55,142 nucleotides of DNA from JAWKTM01 sp041399085 (GTDB lineage: Bacteria; Planctomycetota; Planctomycetia; Pirellulales; Pirellulaceae), in assembly GCA_041399085.1 (NCBI GenBank), contig JAWKTM010000048.1:1-55142 (forward strand), read 5' to 3'. The notes beneath the pieces were generated by a model, which made no database searches, was not told where the DNA came from, and saw nothing but the letters and a program-made list of their open reading frames with translations. Positions 1 to 7,715 of the stretch are shown piece by piece (position 1 is the stretch's first letter; each line of letters begins with the position of its first letter). Made by a program: the position numbers and the translations under genes.

Positions 1-1740
1 GGCGGCGATTGGATTACGGCGACGGCGACTGAGGATTTGGGCGGCGGGCTGTATGGTGGTACGAGCGAATTCAGCATGGCCGTTCAGGCGGTCGAAGCGT
101 CGATCATTACGGTTGACACAACGGCACACACGCGCGACGGCGATACGTCGAGCATCGCCGCTCTGTTCGCCGATCGGGGCGCGGATGGTCGCATTTCGCT
201 TCGTGAAGCGATCGAAGCGGCGAATAACACGGCGAATGTCGGTGGCGGCCCGGACTTGATTCGGTTCGATCTATCGACCAGTGATTCAGGTTTCGTCGAT
301 CCTGACGGGATTGTGGGGAACGCCGATGACTACTGGCGAATCCAGCCGACTTCGCAGTTCACCATCACCGACGCGGTGGTGATCGACGGCTTTTCGCAGG
401 CCGGCTCGATGATGGGCGATTTGTGGGCCGGGACGCCGCACGAGATCAAAGTGGAGATCGACGGCTCGCAAACGAATACGCGGGGATTCGTTATCTCGTC
501 GGCGGGAAGCGGCTCGACGATTCGCGGCTTGGCGATTCACAGCGCGATGACCAACAACATCCAAGTGAACGGCCAATCCACGATCGAAGCGAACTATGTG
601 GGTCTGACGGCGAACGGCGACGACGCGCCGGGGCATCGCGGCACGGCAACAACGAGTGCGAACATCTTGGTCAACGGCAGCGTGTCGGCGGGCAGCCAGT
701 TGCTGGACAACGTGGTCGCGGGAGCTTGGAACAAGAACATTCGGATCGGCACGGCCAACGGCGCCAACGGCGTGATTGTTCAAGGCAACTTTGTGGGCGT
801 GGACCCGACCGGCATGTCGCGAGCCCCCGGAGCTCAGACGACCAACGGAACGTATGGAATCATTCTGCGCGACGGTGTGGACGACGTGGTCATCGGCGGC
901 TCGAATCCGGGCGAAGGCAATTTGATTGGCGGCGTCTACATCGCGATCGGCGTGAACGAGAACAACCTGCGAACGGTCGTGCAAGGCAACTATGTGGGCG
1001 TCGATCGACTGGGAACCGGAGCGATCGAGAACGCGTTGGGCGTCTATGTTGGGGGCGGTAGCGGCCAAGCGATGATTGGCGGCGTCAATCCGGGCGAAGG
1101 CAACTTGATTGCCAACAACGGTTCGGCGGCCGGTGTGATGATCCAGACGGGGACTGGCACCGCAGTGTTGGGAAATCGCATTTTTGACAACGACGGTCTG
1201 GCGATCGACCTCCATGACGGAACTTGGGGCGTGACCGCGAATGACGCCGGAGACGCCGATGGCGGCGTCAACGATCTGCAAAACTTCCCGACGCTCACGT
1301 CCGTCTCGTCGCACGACGGCGATACCTATCTGTTGGGCCAGTTGAACAGCGACGCGAACTCGACGTACCGCATCGAACTGTTCTCGTCGCCAACGGCGGA
1401 TGCCAGCGGGCACGGCGAAGCGCGGACTTATCTGGGTGCGATTCACGTGACAACCGACGCGGACGGCAACGCCGATTTCCATGCGGCGTTGACCGGCGTC
1501 AGCGTTGCGGCCGGTCACGTGGTGAGTGCCACGGCGACAATGGAGTTGTCCGGCGGCGGCTTCGGCGGCACGAGCGAGTTTGGTCCAGCCGCGACGGTGG
1601 CCGCAAGCATGTCGCCGACAATTGACGGTTTGAATGGCGACGCGATCGTGTTCGTCGAGCAAGATGCGTCGAGGCTGATACGGCGGGCGACGCGAACGTC
1701 GCCGACTTCGATTCCGCGAATTTTGCTGGCGGCAGCTTGA
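1..1740 (+). CDS. Giant CSLREA / beta-helix surface protein, N-terminal part (5' end cut by window)
   Basis: The frame is open from base 1, so the start lies upstream of the window. The visible part begins with the end of one repeat (ATATEDL then GGTSEF), a phrase that recurs near residue 510 as ATATMEL and GGTSEF. A CSLREA-type motif follows (DGRISLREAIEAAN, about residues 60-75) and then a right-handed beta-helix with recurring GNYVGVD and NPGEGNLI phrases, typical of planctomycete secreted giant proteins. Coherent sequence stops near base 1660, where the reading continues in another frame, so the TGA at 1738-1740 is probably not the true end. The protein continues in the CDS ending at 5558. 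A role in the cell surface or adhesion is inferred from the domains; no catalytic motif is visible. Confidence 0.8.
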   Translation, partial: GGDWITATATEDLGGGLYGGTSEFSMAVQAVEASIITVDTTAHTRDGDTSSIAALFADRGADGRISLREAIEAANNTANVGGGPDLIRFDLSTSDSGFVDPDGIVGNADDYWRIQPTSQFTITDAVVIDGFSQAGSMMGDLWAGTPHEIKVEIDGSQTNTRGFVISSAGSGSTIRGLAIHSAMTNNIQVNGQSTIEANYVGLTANGDDAPGHRGTATTSANILVNGSVSAGSQLLDNVVAGAWNKNIRIGTANGANGVIVQGNFVGVDPTGMSRAPGAQTTNGTYGIILRDGVDDVVIGGSNPGEGNLIGGVYIAIGVNENNLRTVVQGNYVGVDRLGTGAIENALGVYVGGGSGQAMIGGVNPGEGNLIANNGSAAGVMIQTGTGTAVLGNRIFDNDGLAIDLHDGTWGVTANDAGDADGGVNDLQNFPTLTSVSSHDGDTYLLGQLNSDANSTYRIELFSSPTADASGHGEARTYLGAIHVTTDADGNADFHAALTGVSVAAGHVVSATATMELSGGGFGGTSEFGPAATVAASMSPTIDGLNGDAIVFVEQDASRLIRRATRTSPTSIPRILLAAA

Positions 1741-2412
1741 TCGTCGACATTGCCGCTGGCGGCGTCTCGACCGAGGACGAGTTGTCGATTCAAGCCGTTG
1801 GGAATGGCGCCGGCAGATCGGCTTGGCGGGAACGAACGTCACTTATGAAGGCAAATGGGGTTATTGGCTCGGCAACCGGCGCGCGAACGGCAGCCCGTTG
1901 TCGATCAGCTTCAATGGATTGGCCACGAGCGACGCGAATCCCGGGCAGCAGCTGCACCGAATCACCTACTTCAACGCGGCGGGCGATCGGCCGACGCCGG
2001 GACTGCGCACGATCGAGCTGACGTTGACCGATGGCGATGGCGGCACGAGTTCGGCGAGCCGTTGAAGTGACCGTGGTGCGAGTCAACGACGAACAGCAAT
2101 TGGCGGTCAACAGCGGCCACGATTGCCGAGAACGCGACGGTGATCGACAGCAGCCGCTTGCGAACCGACGACCTGATCACGATGCGGACGACTTGGTTTA
2201 TACGTTGGACGGCGAACGTGACGCATGGTTGGTTGCGGCGCGACGCGGTCGTGCTCGCCGCGGGCGACAGCTTCACGCAAGCCGACCTCGACGGCGGCTC
2301 GATTCGCTACGACCACGACGGCAGCGAGACGACGCTCGACGCGTTCACATTCGTGGTCGACGACGGCGAAGGCGCGACGAGCAGCGGCACGCGTTCGCGA
2401 TCAGCATTTCGC
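1660..2412 (+). other. Frameshift-riddled stretch of the giant surface protein
   Basis: Recognisable cadherin-like repeat sequence is spread over all three plus-strand frames here. About 1674-1810 reads GDANVADFDSANFAGG; about 1812-2060 reads QIGLAGTNVTYEG and ELTLTDGDGG; about 2060-2110 reads VEVTVVRVNDEQ; about 2118-2395 reads TIAENATVIDSSRLRTDD and SFTQADLDGGSIRYDHDG, with a short excursion (DHDADDLVYTLDG) into another frame. At least six single-base shifts are needed to join them into one protein. Sequence between the shifts is well conserved, which suggests recent indels or sequence errors rather than long decay. Confidence 0.75.
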
Positions 2413-5400
2413 CGGTCAACGACGAGTCGCCGACGATCTTCACCGACGGCGGCAATGCGATGGCGACCGTCATGGTGGCGGAAAACACGACGGCCGTGAC
2501 AACGGTTGCCGCGACGGACGCCGATTTGCCGACGCAGTCGTTCAGCTACGAGATCGTGGGCGGCGCGGACGCCGGTCGGTTTGCGTTGGATCGTGTGACG
2601 GGCGAACTGTCGTTCGTGTCGGCTCGCAATTTCGAGTTCCCGGCGGACTCGAACGCGGACAACGTGTACGAAGTGGTCGTGCGAGCGACGGACGGCGAGT
2701 TGTTCGATCAGCAGGCGATTTCGGTGCGAGTGACGAACGTGAACGAAGCGGCGATCTTGGTCGACGCGGCCGCCGGGCTGACGACCAGCGAATCGGGCGA
2801 CTCCGCGACGTTCTCGATCGTGTTGGCGGAGAAGCCGACGGCCGATGTGGTGATTGGGATTAGCAGCAGCGATCTGTCGGAAGTGAGCGTTTCGCACGCG
2901 AGCCTGACGTTCACGCCGCCGCAAAACTGGAACGCGGCCCAAACCGTCACGATCGTGGGACTGCCGGATCATCTGGACGATGGCGACGTGTCGGCGACCA
3001 TCGTGACGGCGGCGGCGATCAGCGACGATCCGGAGTACGCGGGATTGAATGCGGCCGACGTGTCGCTGACGAATCGGGACGACGACGTAACGATTCGCGG
3101 CCGCGTGTTCGACGACGTTCAATACGGTGGCGGAGCGGGACGCGATTATGCGACGGCAAATTCGGCGGCGACCGCGGCGGGTTTCGCGGACGGCGAGATT
3201 GGCCGTGGCGGCGCGATCGTCGAGCTGTATGACGCGGCGGGGCAGTTCGTGTATGCCACGACAACCGACGCCAGTGGCGAGTACGCATTGGCCGTGGATC
3301 GGGACACGTTGTATGCCGTGCGGATTGTGAACGCCAGTGTGACGAGCGTTCGCGATGCCGCGTCGATGGTGCTCGGCGTGCAAACGTATCGAACCGACGC
3401 GACGAGCGGCACTGTGTTGGCGGTGACCAGCGAAGTGGGCGGCGATCGGCCGGCGGAAATCGACGCGGCGACGAACGACGGCTCGCTGACGCTGGCGATG
3501 TTGGACAACGTGAACGGTCGCGAAGTGCAGTCGTTAACGATGGTCGCCGTCGGAGCGAGTGACTTGGCGGGGCTCGATTTCGGCTTCAACTTCGACACGA
3601 TTGTGAACACGCATGACAGCGGGCAGGGTTCGCTGCGGCAAGCGATCGCGAATGCCAACCTGTTGAACGACGAAGATCGTTTGGCTCAAGCGGGACTTGC
3701 CGCCGAGGTCGAACATCTGCTCAACATGATTCCGCTCGGCAACGATTCTCTGTCGCGTCAGGCGGACGCCCGTGCGACCGCGGATCGCGCGACGATTGTG
3801 TTGACCGGCGGATCGCTGCAAGTCAGCACGGCGATTGCTTTGGACGGAGGACAACCGGGCCAGTTGGTTGTGAGCCGTGAAGCGTCGGCCGCGGATTTCC
3901 GGTTGTTCGATGTGGCGGTCGGTGGCGACTTGCGGTTGGCTGACTTGACGCTCAGCGGCGGGCGAGACACGGGCGGCGCGGCGATTCAAACTGCGGGCGA
4001 GTTGTCGCTGCGGAATGTTGAGGTCACCGATTCTCGTTCGCTCGACGGCCATGGTGCGATCCTTGTCACCGCGACGGGCCAAGCGACGATCGTCGACACC
4101 GCGATTGTGGGCAATGTGGGTTCCGGCTTGTTCGTCGATTCGGGAAGCGTGCAATTGGTCCGCGGGACGATCGCCGATAACTCGGGCGATGGAGCTACCG
4201 TGATCGGCGGCGGCATCACGCGCGTGGATGGCACGCTGTGGTTGCGAAACGGCGAGCTGCCGATCGACTTGGGCAACGACGGGGTAACGGCGAACGACGG
4301 GCTTGTCGCGTTCGGCCCGATGTCGACCGCGCCGAACGGCGGCATGGACTATCCGATCTTCACCGCCGCCGATTTTCGCGCGGGCTCGCTGTTCGTGAGT
4401 GGATTTGTCGGCAGCCAAGCCGGTCAAAGTCAGTTTGCGGGGTCGACCGTGCAGGTCTATCTGGCGTCGGCCGATGGTTCGGCGGAAGGCGAAACGGTCT
4501 TGGGCGACGGCCGCGTCTCGCGTCACGGCGCCGGCGCGGTGCTGTTGGGAACACTCGTGGCGGACGGCAACGGCCAGTTCCACGGAGCGTTGAACTTGCC
4601 CAGCGTCACGCTGCGATCTCACATCACCGGTTTGGCGACCGACGCGTTCGGGCGAACTTCCGAGTTTGGAGCGTGGCAGCTTATCAACACCAACGCTCCC
4701 GTGGCGAACGATGATTTTGCCAAGACGGACGGCGTGGCGGTGGTCGACGTTCTGGCCAACGATGGCGACATCGACGGAAATCTCGATCGCACTTCGGTGA
4801 CCATCGCCGTGCCGCCGCGTTATGGACGCGTGGTTGTCGATGCGGAAACGGGAGTTGTCACTTACACGCCCAATCATGGTTTCCGCGGCATCGAAACGTT
4901 GGTGTATCAAGTGACCGATTTGGCGGGCGAAGTCAGCCAAGCGGTGGTGACGATCGACGTGGATCCGGTTCGGTCGTTTGCGTTCGACGGAACGTCGGCG
5001 ATTCAGTATCAGCCGATCGAAGTTCAACGCGACGCGGTCGCCTCGGCCACGGGCTCGTTCGCGACGTCGATTCGTTCGCCGCAAGCCGCTTCGGCCTGGG
5101 TCGCACCCTGGTCGGCATCGCCGCTGAGCATCGCGCCGATTCGTGACAGCCTCGCGCCAGTGTCATCCAATCTGGAGTCGCATCGCTTGGATGCGGACCA
5201 GACAATGAACGACGAACTGGACGAACGGCAAGCCGAGGAAGCGTCGGCGACGAACGACGCTTCGCGAAACGAGGCGGTCGAGCGAGGCGAGCCCGAGTCG
5301 GCGGACGACGAGTCACGGCCCGCGAACGGTGAAGTCAATGAGACGTCGGTTCCGACGCCCATGTTGCTAACGGCCGATCCAGAATCGTTCGCCGCGCCGC

Positions 5401-5558
5401 AGTCGTTGTTGTCGTTCACGTCATTGCCGATCTTTAATTACGAAGCGCCCAGCTACAACTCGCTCAGCCAGATGTGCCAACGCGATTTGAATCCCGTCCG
5501 TGCCGCCGGGCCCAAGGCGGGATGGCTCGTGCGTGCGGCATCCACAACAACTCGGTAA
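2031..5558 (+). CDS. Giant surface protein, C-terminal part (cadherin-like, SdrD-B-like, beta-helix, VCBS/Big-type domains)
   Basis: Coherent protein in this frame starts near base 2412 (ISISPVNDESP); the upstream part of the frame is out-of-phase noise. In order it shows a cadherin repeat (ending VRVTNVNEAAI), a second beta-sandwich repeat (TVTIVGLPDHLDDGD), an SdrD-B/CNA-B-like domain (DASGEYALAVDRDT), a second parallel beta-helix entry motif (GSLRQAIANAN), beta-helix repeats, and a cadherin/VCBS-like domain (VDVLANDGDIDG, then YTPNHGFRGIETLVYQ). A Ser/Glu/Ala-rich, probably disordered tail follows and the stop is TAA at 5556-5558. No sortase, PEP-CTERM or other anchor signal is evident. 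Joined with the upstream part the protein exceeds 1,800 residues. Secreted or surface-exposed location is inferred from the domain family. Confidence 0.8.
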   Translation: MAMAARVRRAVEVTVVRVNDEQQLAVNSGHDCRERDGDRQQPLANRRPDHDADDLVYTLDGERDAWLVAARRGRARRGRQLHASRPRRRLDSLRPRRQRDDARRVHIRGRRRRRRDEQRHAFAISISPVNDESPTIFTDGGNAMATVMVAENTTAVTTVAATDADLPTQSFSYEIVGGADAGRFALDRVTGELSFVSARNFEFPADSNADNVYEVVVRATDGELFDQQAISVRVTNVNEAAILVDAAAGLTTSESGDSATFSIVLAEKPTADVVIGISSSDLSEVSVSHASLTFTPPQNWNAAQTVTIVGLPDHLDDGDVSATIVTAAAISDDPEYAGLNAADVSLTNRDDDVTIRGRVFDDVQYGGGAGRDYATANSAATAAGFADGEIGRGGAIVELYDAAGQFVYATTTDASGEYALAVDRDTLYAVRIVNASVTSVRDAASMVLGVQTYRTDATSGTVLAVTSEVGGDRPAEIDAATNDGSLTLAMLDNVNGREVQSLTMVAVGASDLAGLDFGFNFDTIVNTHDSGQGSLRQAIANANLLNDEDRLAQAGLAAEVEHLLNMIPLGNDSLSRQADARATADRATIVLTGGSLQVSTAIALDGGQPGQLVVSREASAADFRLFDVAVGGDLRLADLTLSGGRDTGGAAIQTAGELSLRNVEVTDSRSLDGHGAILVTATGQATIVDTAIVGNVGSGLFVDSGSVQLVRGTIADNSGDGATVIGGGITRVDGTLWLRNGELPIDLGNDGVTANDGLVAFGPMSTAPNGGMDYPIFTAADFRAGSLFVSGFVGSQAGQSQFAGSTVQVYLASADGSAEGETVLGDGRVSRHGAGAVLLGTLVADGNGQFHGALNLPSVTLRSHITGLATDAFGRTSEFGAWQLINTNAPVANDDFAKTDGVAVVDVLANDGDIDGNLDRTSVTIAVPPRYGRVVVDAETGVVTYTPNHGFRGIETLVYQVTDLAGEVSQAVVTIDVDPVRSFAFDGTSAIQYQPIEVQRDAVASATGSFATSIRSPQAASAWVAPWSASPLSIAPIRDSLAPVSSNLESHRLDADQTMNDELDERQAEEASATNDASRNEAVERGEPESADDESRPANGEVNETSVPTPMLLTADPESFAAPQSLLSFTSLPIFNYEAPSYNSLSQMCQRDLNPVRAAGPKAGWLVRAASTTTR

Positions 5559-5613
5559 CGGCGAGCGCGAGCCGTCGGATTCCCGATTACGCTTCGACCG
5601 TCCGGAGCCGCGA

Positions 5614-5684
5614 GACCGGCCGGTCCGAGTCGCGTTCGCCTCGCGCGAAACCCAGAATTGGCTTGAGTCGCGGTTTTCCGCGAC
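5614..5684. repeat. Palindromes between the giant gene and the P450 gene
   Basis: A perfect 12-base palindrome GACCGGCCGGTC lies at 5614-5625, and a 7-bp hairpin GTCGCGG-TTTT-CCGCGAC lies at 5667-5684. Neither is followed by a T-run, so this is not a classical intrinsic terminator, but the hairpin is placed where the upstream transcript should end. Nothing else is evident between 5559 and 5767. Confidence 0.35.
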
Positions 5685-5767
5685 CATAATCAGGCTTCTG
5701 GTGGGGTGGAGGGGAAATATTCGACTCCGCCCTCGGCAACTCGCTCGCACTCAATCCCGACTCAGCC

Positions 5768-7099
5768 ATGTCACCCAACGAACTGCTCGCCGCCTTGTTG
5801 CATGATTCCACCGCCGAGGAAGCTGTCAAAAAACTGATCGAACGCATTCGCGCGGGCCAAGTCGATTTGAATTCGATCGGGTCCGAGATCGGACAATTGG
5901 CGGCCGTGTTAAAACAGTGGTTCGCCGCCAACCCGGCGACGGCCTTCGCCATTCTGCGACAAGTACAACCGATCTTGGCGTTGCCGAATTTGGTGATCGT
6001 CACTCGTTACGACGACGTGTGCGACGTGCTAACGCGCCACCGAGACTATTCGGTGACCTATGGTCCGCGGATGCAAGCGATGACGGGCGGCGGCAACTTT
6101 TTCCTGGGGATGCAGGAGTCGCCGGAGTACGAACGCGACACTTCGCTGATGCGTCTGGCGATGCCCAGCCATGAAGCCGCCACAAAAGTAAACGACTTCG
6201 TGACCGCCACGGCGAAGCGACTGGTCGGCGACGCGGGCGGCAAAATCGACTTGGTCCAGCAGCTCACGCGCGTCGTTCCGGCTCGTTGGATTGCCAACTA
6301 TTTCGGCTTTCTCCCGACCGACGAGCAACAGTTCATCGACGATTGCCATGCCGTCTTTCGCTACTTGTTCATCGGGCCTCCCGGCGACGAACAGGTACAA
6401 CGCGAAGCGGACGTGGCGGCTAGTCGGCTGCGCGAGGCGATCGACCGCGCGATCGAACAGCGTCAAGCGAATCCCGCCGCTCCGCCGCGCGACGACGTGC
6501 TGGCTCGCTGCCTGCAACAGCAACAGGCCGGTCTGCCAGGAGCGGATAACGTTCAGATCCGCAACAATCTGTTTGGCTTGTTCGTCGGCGCCGTTCCGAC
6601 CACTTCCGAAGCGACGACGAACGCGCTGCTGCAGTTGTTGGCTCGCCCGGATGAACTGGCGAAAGCCCAAGAAGCGGCGCGGCGGGATGACTTCCCGCTG
6701 CTGCAACGCTACGTCATCGAGGCGCTGCGCTTTCAGCCAATCAATCCGTTCTTAGTCCGCGTGGCGGCTCACGACGATGTGCTGGCCAAGGGAACGTCGC
6801 GTGAGACTCGGATTCGCCAAGGCACGGTGGTTCTGGCCGCCACCCAGTCGGCCATGTTCGACGAATCGGTGGTCGACGATCCCCAAGCGTTCCGCATCGA
6901 CCGACCCGATCACCATTACATCCTGTATGGAGTCGGCATGCACGCTTGTTTTGGTCGTTACGTGAACGACGTGCAAATTCCGCGGATCGCCCAAGCGTTG
7001 CTTGTGAAGCACGATCTTCGCTTGCCGCCCGGCGACGCGGGCCGGCTGAAACACAAAGGCCCGTTCCCTTGGAGCGTCACGGTCGAATACAAACCGTAA
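5768..7099 (+). CDS. Cytochrome P450 with atypical I-helix
   Basis: This 443-residue protein has the P450 hallmarks: the ExxR motif EALR at residues 318-321 and a cysteine-ligand loop YGVGMHACFG in which Cys394 should bind haem. The I-helix segment (about 270-283) reads GLFVGAVPTTSEAT, so the usual acid immediately before the conserved threonine is absent. That acid-alcohol pair normally supports O2 activation; P450s without it (for example CYP74-like enzymes or the P450 halves of fatty-acid dioxygenase systems) often rearrange or use peroxides. No N-terminal membrane anchor is obvious, so the protein is probably soluble. No ferredoxin or reductase gene is adjacent. The start is the first ATG of the frame, with no clear Shine-Dalgarno sequence. 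Confidence 0.93.
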   Translation: MSPNELLAALLHDSTAEEAVKKLIERIRAGQVDLNSIGSEIGQLAAVLKQWFAANPATAFAILRQVQPILALPNLVIVTRYDDVCDVLTRHRDYSVTYGPRMQAMTGGGNFFLGMQESPEYERDTSLMRLAMPSHEAATKVNDFVTATAKRLVGDAGGKIDLVQQLTRVVPARWIANYFGFLPTDEQQFIDDCHAVFRYLFIGPPGDEQVQREADVAASRLREAIDRAIEQRQANPAAPPRDDVLARCLQQQQAGLPGADNVQIRNNLFGLFVGAVPTTSEATTNALLQLLARPDELAKAQEAARRDDFPLLQRYVIEALRFQPINPFLVRVAAHDDVLAKGTSRETRIRQGTVVLAATQSAMFDESVVDDPQAFRIDRPDHHYILYGVGMHACFGRYVNDVQIPRIAQALLVKHDLRLPPGDAGRLKHKGPFPWSVTVEYKP

Positions 7100-7335
7100 C
7101 TCAGCCGCAAGCGGAGCGGTTCTCCGGCCGCCGAGTTCGCGTGGATGCAACCAAGAAAGTCGACTTGCCGCCGAGCGATGGAATGGGCCATACTGCGGCT
7201 AATCAGACTGCCTGCCGCTGACCGATCTCAAGCTAGGGAAAGGCGACGCTTAGTCCGCGCTGCCCGCCTGGAGTTGGTCGGCAACCCGCTCGCCAATGAC
7301 CCACCGTTACTCTCCCACCGCATGGATGTGCCGCG

Positions 7336-7695
7336 ATGATGAATTTGCAGGAAGCCAAGTTGCATGGTGAGTTCGCCAAATCCGGCACGACCGCCGGGCA
7401 TGAGTCCGACGAACGCTTTTCCGGGTTGGTCCATCTGTTTCAGCATCGCTACCTGCCGCACATCGAGTTTTGGTACGCCGTGATGCAGATTTCCATCAGC
7501 CAGGAGTTCGTGCGGCAATTCGTTTTTGAAGCCGATTTAGAGCCGCTGGAAATCGTCCTGGATTTGGAAGATGGACGCCGCGGCATCGCGGAAATCACCG
7601 AAACTTTCATCGACGACGAGAGCATCCTGCTGGCGATGGTCGGCCACTCGCGACTGCAAGTTCCAACGCGTCAGTCCGGCTCGGCCGTCGCCTAG
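7336..7695 (+). CDS. Hypothetical protein (119 aa)
   Basis: I do not recognise this family. The product is an acidic, probably soluble protein without signal peptide or membrane segment. The middle (about residues 30-60) is rich in aromatic and hydrophobic residues (FQHRYLPHIEFWYAVMQ), and the second half looks like alternating beta/alpha sequence (LEIVLDLEDGRRGIAEITE). Two successive ATG codons (7336 and 7339) can serve as start. It converges on the protease gene with only 20 bases between stop codons. The 236-base gap upstream (7100-7335) shows no feature I can support. Confidence 0.6.
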   Translation: MMNLQEAKLHGEFAKSGTTAGHESDERFSGLVHLFQHRYLPHIEFWYAVMQISISQEFVRQFVFEADLEPLEIVLDLEDGRRGIAEITETFIDDESILLAMVGHSRLQVPTRQSGSAVA

Positions 7696-7715
7696 CAGCG
7701 GAACGCCGCGCTCGC

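Noticed and set aside
286..5084. Long minus-strand open frames opposite the giant surface protein
   Set aside because: They are Arg/His-rich, lack any family similarity and are the usual mirror of a GC-rich coding strand.
5614..5684. Palindromes after the giant gene as a mobile-element border
   Set aside because: They are short, differ from each other and from the other repeat families, and no target duplication or transposase is seen.
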